Positions 1 through 6,899 of a stretch of 64,000 nt of DNA are shown piece by piece. The notes beneath the pieces were generated by a model that saw only the letters and a list, made by a program, of their open reading frames with translations, made no database searches and was not told where the DNA came from. Position numbers and translations under genes: made by a program. Position 1 is the first letter of the stretch. Each line of letters begins with the position of its first letter. This DNA comes from Achromobacter xylosoxidans A8. GTDB lineage: Bacteria > Pseudomonadota > Gammaproteobacteria > Burkholderiales > Burkholderiaceae_B. The stretch is taken from assembly GCF_000165835.1 (NCBI RefSeq), contig NC_014640.1, positions 1,426,001 to 1,490,000 of the forward strand, in the 5' to 3' direction.

Positions 1-225
1 CCCTGGCTGACGCCCCGCGCGGGGATGTTCCTGTGGTGCCGTTTGCCGGAGGGCAAGGATGCCGCCACCGTCGCCCGGTCATGCCTCAAGGAGGGCGTGG
101 TGGTGGCGCCTGGCAACGCGTTCAGCCAATCCCTGGCTGCCGGGGACTTTCTGCGGTTCAACGTTGCGCAATCCACGGACGAGCGGGTATTCACGGTGCT
201 GGCGAAGGCCTTGAGCGCCGCTTGA
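1..225 (+). CDS. C-terminal end of a PLP-dependent aminotransferase-like protein (partial)
   Basis: Only the last 74 residues are in the window; the gene begins upstream. The frame is open from base 1 and stops with TGA at 223-225. The segment reads PRAGMFLWCRLPEG, then GVVVAPGNAF and a final LRFNVAQS. This is the pattern of the C-terminal small domain of fold-type I aminotransferases, including MocR/GntR fusion regulators: a G-x-F-x-W strand, the 'V.PG..F' turn and the arginine that binds the substrate carboxylate (R in LRFN). I cannot tell a free aminotransferase from a MocR regulator because the N-terminal half is missing. It lies 131 bp upstream of a TonB receptor and need not be related to it. 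Confidence 0.7.
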   Translation, partial: PWLTPRAGMFLWCRLPEGKDAATVARSCLKEGVVVAPGNAFSQSLAAGDFLRFNVAQSTDERVFTVLAKALSAA

Positions 226-356
226 TCATGGTGCGATGCTGGTTGCGGCAAACCGCAGCCAGTCTGCATTCCAAAAAATCTTTTCCTGCCCCCTGATACC
301 TTTTGCTTTCTCAACTGGCATAGCAACTATCCACCCCAGTTCGAGAGGCTATTTGC

Positions 357-2768
357 ATGCGTTCCCCCTCCATCAGGCGCCGCCGCGCGATTTCCATGGC
401 TGTGCTGGCCGGCACCTTGACCGCGGGCGCGGTCCACGGGCAGGGCGCTCCCGCAGCCGCCGCTGTACAGGCGCGCCAGGTTTATGACATTCCGCCCGGT
501 CCGCTGGGCAAGACCATTGCAAGCTTCGCGCTGGCGTCGGGGATTTCGCTGGCGTTCGAGCCGTCCTGGACGGATGGCCTGCAAAGCCCCGGCGTCTCCG
601 GGGATTTGAGCCGGGCCGAGGCGGCGCGGCGCGTGTTGGCCGGCAGCGGGCTGGAGATGGTGCCGCGCGCCGATGGCAGCTACACCTTGCGCAAGGCGGT
701 GTCGGACGCGGCGACGTTGCCGGCGATCACGGTGACGGGCGCGGCGGGTTACTCGGGCGCGAATCCGTATCTGGTCGGCAATGCGACTTCCGCGACCAAG
801 ACGGCGACGCCCTTGATGGAGACGACGCAGTCGATTTCCGTGGTGACGCAGGAGCGCATGGCGGTGCAGGGCGTGCAGACGGTGAGCGATGCGCTGAGCT
901 ACACGGCGGGCGTCTATGCCAACGTGGCGGGGGACAACCCCACCGACAATACGCTGATGGTGCGCGGCTTCCAGCAGATTTCGACCAATGCCTACACGGA
1001 CGGCTTGCGCAACAGCAATACCGGGTATTTCGCGCCGGAGCCTTATGGAATGGACCGTATCGAGGTACTGAAGGGACCCTCGTCGGTGATGTACGGGCAG
1101 GGCTCGCCGGGCGGCATCATCAATTTCGTGTCGAAGCGCCCCTTGTTCGAATCGCATCGGGAAGTCGGACTGTCCACGGGCAGCCATGACCGGGTCCAGG
1201 GTTCGATGGACATCGGCGACGTGATCGATGAGCCGGGCACGCTGGCTTACCGGCTGGTCGCCCTGGGCCGCAACGCCGACAGCAGTATCGACGGCGTGCC
1301 GGACGACCGCATATACGTGGCGCCCAGCCTGACCTGGGCGCCCAGCGCGCGCACCTCGGTGACGCTGCTGGCTTCGTACCAGCGCAACCGCAACCTGTTC
1401 ACCAGCAACCTGCCTTATTCGTTGCTGGACGGCTCCAACCCCAATGGCCGGGTGCCGCGGCATCGCTCGCTGAACCAGCCCGGCTTCGACAAGGAGCAGG
1501 GCGAACTCACCAATATCGGTTACGAGCTCAGCCACGCGTTTTCCGACACGTGGACCTTCCAGCAGAATTTCCGCTATGGCCATTTCAAGGGCTACGAGGA
1601 TCAGCTGTTCCGCAACAGCGGCGTGATCAATGGCACGGACATTGCGCGCTACTACCAGCTGCGCGACTACGACAGCGACACGTACTCGGCGGACAACCGG
1701 CTGGTGGGCAAGTTCGCGACGGGCGCGCTGGACCATACCTTGCTGGTCGGACTGGATTATCAGTACAGCAAACGCACCGCGGATACGCAAACGGGCAATG
1801 CGCCGCCGATCAATATCTATCACCCGGTGCGGGTCAGCATCGACACCTCGCGCTATACCTCGCTGCTCAGCACGGACGAGAGCAGCCGCCAGTTGGGCGT
1901 GTACCTGCAGGACCAGGTCAAGCTGGACCAGTGGGTAGCCACGCTGGCCGGCCGCTATGACTGGGTCAACCAGCGCACCACCGATGTGCTGCGGGACGTG
2001 CGCAAGGATACGGCGGCGGAGGACTTCACGGGCCGCGCCGGCTTGGGCTATGCCTTCGAGAGCGGCTTCTTTCCCTATGTGAGCTATAGCGAGTCGTTCT
2101 CACCGCTGACGGGCACGGACATCAGCGGCGCCCAGTTCAAGCCCGAGAAGGCCAAGCAGTACGAAGTAGGCGTGAAGTACCAGGCGCCGGGCTCGGACAG
2201 CTATGTGACGCTGGCGGCGTTCGATCTGCGGCGCCAGAATGTGCTGACGACCAATCCGCAGAACACCTCGTTCAGCGTGCAGGAAGGGGAGGTGACGTCG
2301 CGCGGCATCGAACTGGAGGGCGTGCTGCGCCCGGTGCGCGGGCTGAACGTGATCGCCTCCTACACCTACAACGACGTGGAAGTGACCAAGGACAATCCCA
2401 ATTTCGCGGGCCTGAGCAACAAGGGCAAGGCCCCGGTGCGCGTGCCCAGGCATCTGTTGTCCTTGTGGACCGACTACACCTTGTCCAGCGGCGCGCTCGA
2501 AGGCCTGACGTTGGGGGCAGGGGTGCGCTATACGGGTTCCAGCTATGGCGACGCGCAGAACACCTTCAAGGTGCCGGCCTACACCCTGGTGGACGCCATG
2601 GTGGGCTACGACTTCGGCCGCGCCAATCCGTCCTTGAGGGGTTTGAGCGCGTCGGTCAATGTGCGGAACCTGACGGACAAGTACTACGTGGCGGGCTGCT
2701 TCCTGAACAATGCCTGCTTGCTGGGTGCAGGGCGCAGCGTGATTGCCAACGTGTCGTACAAGTGGTGA
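357..2768 (+). CDS. TonB-dependent ferric-siderophore receptor with N-terminal signalling (STN) domain
   Basis: Outer-membrane receptor of 803 residues for a ferric siderophore (FpvA/FoxA-like). An arginine-rich signal peptide (about residues 1-30) is followed by a secretin/TonB N-terminal signalling domain (about 45-115: YDIPPGPLGKTIASFALASG). The plug comes next (about 150-270, with VLKGPSSVMYGQGSPGG and INFVSKRP), then a long beta-barrel ending in an aromatic residue (YKW). The STN domain implies trans-envelope signalling through a FecR/FecI pair; the pair at 2808-4251 is convergent with it and is the likely partner. The start at 357 follows a GAGAGG ribosome site. The siderophore cannot be named from sequence alone. 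Confidence 0.9.
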   Translation: MRSPSIRRRRAISMAVLAGTLTAGAVHGQGAPAAAAVQARQVYDIPPGPLGKTIASFALASGISLAFEPSWTDGLQSPGVSGDLSRAEAARRVLAGSGLEMVPRADGSYTLRKAVSDAATLPAITVTGAAGYSGANPYLVGNATSATKTATPLMETTQSISVVTQERMAVQGVQTVSDALSYTAGVYANVAGDNPTDNTLMVRGFQQISTNAYTDGLRNSNTGYFAPEPYGMDRIEVLKGPSSVMYGQGSPGGIINFVSKRPLFESHREVGLSTGSHDRVQGSMDIGDVIDEPGTLAYRLVALGRNADSSIDGVPDDRIYVAPSLTWAPSARTSVTLLASYQRNRNLFTSNLPYSLLDGSNPNGRVPRHRSLNQPGFDKEQGELTNIGYELSHAFSDTWTFQQNFRYGHFKGYEDQLFRNSGVINGTDIARYYQLRDYDSDTYSADNRLVGKFATGALDHTLLVGLDYQYSKRTADTQTGNAPPINIYHPVRVSIDTSRYTSLLSTDESSRQLGVYLQDQVKLDQWVATLAGRYDWVNQRTTDVLRDVRKDTAAEDFTGRAGLGYAFESGFFPYVSYSESFSPLTGTDISGAQFKPEKAKQYEVGVKYQAPGSDSYVTLAAFDLRRQNVLTTNPQNTSFSVQEGEVTSRGIELEGVLRPVRGLNVIASYTYNDVEVTKDNPNFAGLSNKGKAPVRVPRHLLSLWTDYTLSSGALEGLTLGAGVRYTGSSYGDAQNTFKVPAYTLVDAMVGYDFGRANPSLRGLSASVNVRNLTDKYYVAGCFLNNACLLGAGRSVIANVSYKW

Positions 2769-2780
2769 AGGGCCAAGCGG

Positions 2781-2801
2781 CGGGACGCGTTCTGCGTCCC
2801 G
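2781..2801. terminator. Stem-loop between convergent genes
   Basis: A perfect 8-bp inverted repeat, CGGGACGC (2781-2788) and GCGTCCCG (2794-2801), with a 5-nt loop. It sits in the 39-bp gap between the stop codons of the siderophore receptor and the convergent fecR. The stem is GC-rich but has no good U-tract on either side, so it is a plausible bidirectional terminator or mRNA-end stabiliser rather than a textbook intrinsic terminator. Confidence 0.5.
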
Positions 2802-2807
2802 TCGGTC

Positions 2808-3737
2808 TCAGGCCGGACCTACCGTGATCCAGTAGCCGCCCAGCCGCGAGGCGATTGCCACCGGATAGGTGGCGGCCAGCATGGCCAGTGAGCGGTCGGT
2901 GTCTGCTAGCGGGAAGGTGCCGGACACGCGCAAGGCGGCGACGGCTGGATCGCACCGCGTCACGCCCTTGTGGTAGCGCGCCAGTTCGGCCACCAGCAGG
3001 CCCAGCGGCATGCCGTCGGCCAAAAGCATGCCGCGCGTCCAGGCGATGGCGCCTGGATCCAGCTGGGTAGCGGCGTCGATGCGGCGCGCCGAGAAGGTAG
3101 TCTGCTGGCCGGCGTTCAGGACCAGCGTGTCGTGTCCAGTGGCGATGCGCACCGCGCCTTCCTGTACTGCAAGGCGCGTCCCGTCCTGCTGCAGCCGCAC
3201 CGTGTAGCGGGTGCCCAGCGCCCGCAGTCTGCCATCGCGCGTGTGGACCTCGAAGGGGCGTGGATCGGCGGCTGTCTCGATGTAGATATCCCCGGCGCGC
3301 AGCAGGACGATGCGCTGGTTGGCGTCATAGCGCACGTCGACCGCGGAGACGGTGTTCAGTGTCAGCCGCGTGCCGTCATCGAGGCGGATCTCGCGGCGTT
3401 CGCCGGTGGCGCTGCGGTAGTCGGCGGTCCAGCCCTCGGCTTCCGACCAGCGCCAGGCGCCCCAGGCTGCGGGCGCCACCGCCAGCAGGGCGGCCAGCTT
3501 GGCCAGGGCCGCGCGGCGGGAGCCAGGACGGTCCAGCGCCGGCATGGCCAGCGCGGGGGGCAGGTCGCCTAGCGTGCCCAGCAGCCGCTCGGCGCGCAGC
3601 CAGGCTTGTTCATGCGCGGCACTGCGCGCACGCCAGTCCATCCAGGCGCGGCGGTCGTCGGCCGACACGGCGCCGGCGTGCATGACGACCAGCCATTCGG
3701 CGGCCTGGTCGAGGATGGAGTCGTCCACGGCGCTCAT
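2808..3737 (-). CDS. FecR-family anti-sigma/sigma-regulator protein
   Basis: Inner-membrane signal transducer of 309 residues that holds or activates the partner ECF sigma factor in response to a ligand-loaded TonB receptor. The N-terminal cytoplasmic DUF4880 segment (about 8-50: AAEWLVVMHAG..AWMDWRA) is followed by one hydrophobic segment (about 78-95). The periplasmic FecR domain follows (GERREIRLDDGTRLTLNT, then AGDIYIETA), and a C-terminal STN-like portion ends with the protein. The start lies 7 bp after the upstream sigma gene, and its ribosome site is inside the end of that gene, so translation is probably coupled. It likely works with the convergent siderophore receptor. Confidence 0.88.
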   Translation of the reverse strand: MSAVDDSILDQAAEWLVVMHAGAVSADDRRAWMDWRARSAAHEQAWLRAERLLGTLGDLPPALAMPALDRPGSRRAALAKLAALLAVAPAAWGAWRWSEAEGWTADYRSATGERREIRLDDGTRLTLNTVSAVDVRYDANQRIVLLRAGDIYIETAADPRPFEVHTRDGRLRALGTRYTVRLQQDGTRLAVQEGAVRIATGHDTLVLNAGQQTTFSARRIDAATQLDPGAIAWTRGMLLADGMPLGLLVAELARYHKGVTRCDPAVAALRVSGTFPLADTDRSLAMLAATYPVAIASRLGGYWITVGPA

Positions 3738-3744
3738 CGGCGAT

Positions 3745-4251
3745 TCACTCCATGCACGCCAGGCATAGGCGGAAGGCGCGCGCCATATAGCGCTTCACGG
3801 TGATGAGCGATACCCCGATCCTGTCGGCGATCGCTTCGTACGTCAGTCCTTCTATCTGCGACAGCAGGAAAGCGCGCCGCACCGGCGTCGGCAAGGCGTC
3901 CAGCATGGCGTCGATTTCGTGCAGGGTCTGCAGGACGATCAACTGGCGTTCCGGCGAGGGCGCTTGGTCCTCGGGCAGTTGCGCCAATGCCTCCAGATAG
4001 GCCTGCTCCAGCGCGCGGCGCTGATACCAGTTGACCAGGATGCCGCGGGCCACCGTGGTCAGATAGGCGCGAGGTTCATGCAGCACCGCGGGCAGGCGCG
4101 AATCGAGGATGCGCGCGAAGGTGTCATGCGCCAGGTCTGCGGCGTCGCCCACATTGCCCAGCCGGCGGCGCAGCCAATGCTGCAACCATGCGTGATGGTC
4201 GCGGTACAGCGTGCCGACTTGCTGGCGCGGATCGCAGTTGTCAGCCTCCAT
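3745..4251 (-). CDS. FecI-like ECF RNA polymerase sigma factor
   Basis: A 168-residue group 4 sigma factor. Region 2 (about 10-75: YRDHHAWLQHWLRRRLG, DLAHDTFARIL) recognises the -10 element and binds core polymerase. Region 4 (about 105-160: PTPVRRAFLLSQIEGLTYEAIA..) is the -35-binding helix-turn-helix. The start has a GGAG ribosome site. A Fur-like box lies about 40-58 bp upstream, so the pair should be repressed by iron. It is expected to drive transcription of a TonB receptor gene, most simply the convergent one at 357-2768. Length and architecture are normal for FecI/PupI types. Confidence 0.9.
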   Translation of the reverse strand: MEADNCDPRQQVGTLYRDHHAWLQHWLRRRLGNVGDAADLAHDTFARILDSRLPAVLHEPRAYLTTVARGILVNWYQRRALEQAYLEALAQLPEDQAPSPERQLIVLQTLHEIDAMLDALPTPVRRAFLLSQIEGLTYEAIADRIGVSLITVKRYMARAFRLCLACME

Positions 4252-4290
4252 GGGCTTCTCCCCTGGGCTGACGGTAGCAGCCTAAATGCA

Positions 4291-4309
4291 AATAAGATTG
4301 TTTCGCATT
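4291..4309 (-). promoter_or_regulatory. Fur-like box upstream of the first fecI
   Basis: Read on the minus strand the 19-mer is AATGCGAAACAATCTTATT. It matches the palindromic Fur form AATGAGAATNATTCTCATT at 14 of 18 scored positions and is followed by TGCA. It lies about 40 bp upstream of the sigma gene start at 4251. The assignment is by eye; no matrix score was computed. Confidence 0.6.
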
Positions 4310-4376
4310 TTATGGCAAGGGTGAAGCGCAGGCAATCCGGCAGCGCGCACGGCCGCCAGATTGCGGGCACTGATGA

Positions 4377-4697
4377 CTACAGGTAGGCGAGCGTGACGAT
4401 GTAGCCCTGGGCATCTTTCTGCCCAGGCTGCGACGCCTTGAGGGACACGGGCTGCACGTCGACCTGCACGCGGCTGGCGCTTACGCGGTCGCGGGCAGGC
4501 TTGCCGGCGGCGCGGGCGCGTTCGGCATCGCATTCCAGGCGGACCGCTACTTTTCGGGATTGAACCTGCGGCATGCACGAAGCCGCCTCGACGATGGCTC
4601 CCTGGAAGTGGATGGTTCCATCCGCGGCGTGGGCAGCGGGGAGGATGCTGGAGGCGGACAGCAAAAGCAGGGAAAGGCGATATTGGAGCTTGGACAT
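4377..4697 (-). CDS. Small exported protein resembling a type 1 pilin N-terminus
   Basis: A 106-residue secreted protein with a clear signal peptide cut after AAHA (about residue 24). The mature start, ADGTIHFQGAIVEAASC, closely resembles the first beta strand and first cysteine of type 1 (chaperone-usher) fimbrial subunits. The two cysteines (41 and 56) are only 15 apart, and the protein is far shorter than a normal pilin (150-200 residues). It may be a stand-alone fimbrial-like domain or a remnant. No usher or chaperone gene is nearby. It sits alone between two fecIR pairs, and I cannot assign a function. Confidence 0.6.
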   Translation of the reverse strand: MSKLQYRLSLLLLSASSILPAAHAADGTIHFQGAIVEAASCMPQVQSRKVAVRLECDAERARAAGKPARDRVSASRVQVDVQPVSLKASQPGQKDAQGYIVTLAYL

Positions 4698-5091
4698 GAC
4701 AGCAACTCCTTGCGACTGGGAACGGAGGGGATAGCTATGTCTGTCTTCACTTCATTTACGGCATCCGACGGCGAAAATTAACCGCAAGCCGTCGGTGGCC
4801 GTGTTCGAGTGCGCGAGCCGATGCCGGCTTGCAGCCGTGACGCAGGCGCGTCAGTCCACTCGGCGAAATGCCGGGGCGGCCGAAACTCGGCGTATGGACT
4901 ACTACCTGGTGCGGGGGAAGGACCGGCTCGCTACGCGAACGGAGGGGAGGAGTATCGGCGGCATCGTGGGCTCCTTTGAGCGCGCGTTGGAAGGCGCGGA
5001 GGCGGTCAGGGACCAGGAACGGATTGTCGGCCAAGAGGTAATACGGTAATGCGTGATTTCATTGTGGCAGGTCGTTGAGAAAAATCAATAC
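4698..5091. other. 394-base stretch without a convincing gene
   Basis: Short open frames exist on both strands (4756-5034 minus, 4795-5049 plus), but neither has a recognisable domain, a good ribosome site or a product I can name. The upstream end should contain the promoter of the small exported protein that starts at 4697. I see no repeat or insertion-sequence end. Confidence 0.5.
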
Positions 5092-6054
5092 CTAGCGGCT
5101 GATGTTTATGCGGGGTCCATCGCGGCGCGTGCGCAGGCCGTAGGTCTGGGCCAGCATGCCGACGGCCAGTGGCAGGTCGTTGATGGGGAAGGCGCCAGAG
5201 ACCCGCAGGGGGCGCAGAGACGTATCGCATTCGATGCGCTCGTCGCCGTAGCGCATCAGTTCTTCCGCCCATTGCCGCACGGGCATGTCGTCCGCCACCA
5301 GCAGCCCCTTGCGCCAGGCCAGGGCGTTGGCGTTCGCTGCTTCGATTGCGCCCAGACTATCGCGGTCGAACCGGACCTGATGGCCGGATTCGATGATGCT
5401 GGCGCCGGGTCTGGCGCCGGCGCCGTCCAGGTGAATCTGCACGGCGCCTTGGTACACGGTCAGGAGCGTGCAGTCCGTGAACTGGCGCACGGTGAAGCGC
5501 GTTCCCAGCGCCAGCATCAGGCCATGATCGCTCTGCACCAGGAAGGGGCGCGGCGGACGCTGTGTGTCTGTCGCGGTGGCGATATGGATTTCACCCCGGC
5601 GCAGGCGTAGCAGCCGTTGCCGCTCGTCGTAGCGTATGTCCAGCGCGGTGTCGGTGTTCAGTGCGATCTGCGCGCCGTCCTCCAGCTTGATGTCCAGACG
5701 TTCGCCCACCGCCGTGACGTAGTCGGCCGCCAACCATTCGCGCCAGGCTTGATGCCGCCACGCCAGCCAGCCCATGGGCGCCGCCGCCAGCAGGACGACC
5801 AGGCTGCGCAGCATGGCGCGCCTGCCCGCGTGCGCGGGGCGCTGCAGCGTGGGTTTCGCCAGGACGGGCGGCAGGGCGCCCATGCGGACAAGGAGCCGTT
5901 CGGCGCGCTTCCAGGCGCGCTGATGATCGCTGCTGCTGCCGCGCCAGCGTTCGAATTCGGCCTGCTGGGCGGGCGCGAGCGGCGCGTCCTGCATCAGCAG
6001 CAGCCAAGTGGCGGCTTCCTCGAGGATGTGCGGAGCGAGGGCGGCGTCATTCAT
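5092..6054 (-). CDS. FecR-family protein paired with the heme-receptor sigma factor
   Basis: A 320-residue paralogue of the FecR at 2808-3737. It has the N-terminal DUF4880 segment (ATWLLLMQDAP..EFERWRG), a central hydrophobic segment (about 95-112), the FecR domain (GERLDIKLEDGAQIALNT, RRGEIHIATA) and a C-terminal STN-like stretch (LRVSGAFPINDLPLAVGML). It overlaps the end of the upstream sigma gene by 8 bp, so the two are translationally coupled. By family knowledge it should sense a TonB heme receptor, as HurR does for BhuR in Bordetella; the divergent heme receptor at 6900 is the natural partner. Confidence 0.87.
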   Translation of the reverse strand: MNDAALAPHILEEAATWLLLMQDAPLAPAQQAEFERWRGSSSDHQRAWKRAERLLVRMGALPPVLAKPTLQRPAHAGRRAMLRSLVVLLAAAPMGWLAWRHQAWREWLAADYVTAVGERLDIKLEDGAQIALNTDTALDIRYDERQRLLRLRRGEIHIATATDTQRPPRPFLVQSDHGLMLALGTRFTVRQFTDCTLLTVYQGAVQIHLDGAGARPGASIIESGHQVRFDRDSLGAIEAANANALAWRKGLLVADDMPVRQWAEELMRYGDERIECDTSLRPLRVSGAFPINDLPLAVGMLAQTYGLRTRRDGPRINISR

Positions 6055-6586
6055 CGGGGATCAGGCTCAGGCACGCCAGATAGGCTTTGTGGATGTAGCC
6101 CTTGACGGTGGGTACGGCCACCTTCAGCGCCCGCGCGATCTCCTGCTGCTTCATGCCATCCAGCGTCGCCATCAGGAAAGCCTGTTTGATGCGGGGCTTG
6201 AGCGTGTCGAGCATGGCGTCGATCTCGTGCAGGGCCTCCAGGATGATGCTCTGCCGTTCGGGCGATGGGTGCTGCGGCTGGGGCAGCGCGGCCAGCGCTT
6301 CCAGCCAGGCGCGTTCCAGCGTCTGGCGGCGCATCCAGCTGAACAACACGCCCTTGGCCACGGTGGTGAGGTAGGCGCGCGGCTGCTGGATGGACTCGCG
6401 CCGCGCATCGCTGCGGCTGGCCAGGATGCGGACGAAGGTGTCGTGAGCCAGGTCGTCCGCCATGCCCGCGCCCCAGGAGTGCAGCCGGTAGGCCAGCCAG
6501 TTGCGCAGCCAGGCGTGGTTCTCGATGTATAGGGCGGCGATGCTGTCGCGCTGTGGGGCGGCGAACGATGGACTTGGGGTGGTCAT
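6047..6586 (-). CDS. FecI/HurI-like ECF sigma factor
   Basis: An ECF sigma factor of 179 residues from the chosen ATG at 6586 (MTTPSPS). Region 2 (IENHAWLRNWLAYRL, ADDLAHDTFVRIL) and region 4 (LKPRIKQAFLMATLDGMKQQEIARAL..) are clear. The frame stays open to a TTG at 6661, but that start would lie inside the Fur-like box at 6651-6669, so the internal start is preferred even though its ribosome site is weak. The role is heme-responsive activation of the receptor operon, by analogy with HurI of Bordetella. In that genus the sigma and receptor genes run in one direction; here they are divergent. Confidence 0.85.
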   Translation of the reverse strand: MTTPSPSFAAPQRDSIAALYIENHAWLRNWLAYRLHSWGAGMADDLAHDTFVRILASRSDARRESIQQPRAYLTTVAKGVLFSWMRRQTLERAWLEALAALPQPQHPSPERQSIILEALHEIDAMLDTLKPRIKQAFLMATLDGMKQQEIARALKVAVPTVKGYIHKAYLACLSLIPDE

Positions 6587-6650
6587 CACGGGGACGGGCG
6601 ATTCAGGCAGCGCCAGGAAGGGACCTGACCGAATGCAGTATTGGCAATTG

Positions 6651-6669
6651 AATAAAAACAATTATCATT
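6651..6669 (-). promoter_or_regulatory. Fur-like box in the sigma/heme-receptor intergenic region
   Basis: On the minus strand the sequence is AATGATAATTGTTTTTATT. It matches AATGAGAATNATTCTCATT at 14 of 18 positions and contains the core ATGATAAT. It lies 65-83 bp upstream of the sigma gene start and about 230 bp upstream of the heme receptor start, so it most likely governs the sigma operon. Confidence 0.6.
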
Positions 6670-6831
6670 CAGGTTTTGGCGCTTCGCAATATTCAGGGGG
6701 CGATGTGAAGTCAGCAAGCAACAGCGCAAGCCCTGTTTCCATGGCTGGATCAGACGATTTCGATGGCGGCGATCCGCGCGGTCGGCTACGCGCGAAAAAT
6801 AATTCCGCAAAAAACATATCCCTTTTCCGAT

Positions 6832-6888
6832 CTCGTGCGGCAAGGGGTCTGAGAACTCGCGCCAGGCGCGGGACCCAGACCCCACGAG
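6832..6888 (+). promoter_or_regulatory. Long imperfect hairpin in the heme-receptor leader, next to the ribosome site
   Basis: Three nested inverted repeats share a centre: CTCGT (6832-6836) with ACGAG (6884-6888), GGGGTCTG (6844-6851) with CAGACCCC (6876-6883), and CGCGC (6858-6862) with GCGCG (6866-6870). The base of the hairpin ends 2 nt before the AGGA ribosome site (6891-6894) of the receptor. It could tune translation or mRNA stability, or act as an attenuator. This is inferred from base pairing only. Confidence 0.5.
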
Positions 6889-6899
6889 TTAGGAAAAGC

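Noticed and set aside
327..1823. 498-codon open frame on the minus strand under the siderophore receptor
   Set aside because: Arg-rich shadow translation with no recognisable domain; the plus-strand receptor explains the region.
4756..5049. Short open frames on both strands in the gap between the pilin-like gene and the second fecR
   Set aside because: No ribosome site, no domain and no product recognised; a transposase remnant was considered but no terminal repeats or motifs were seen.
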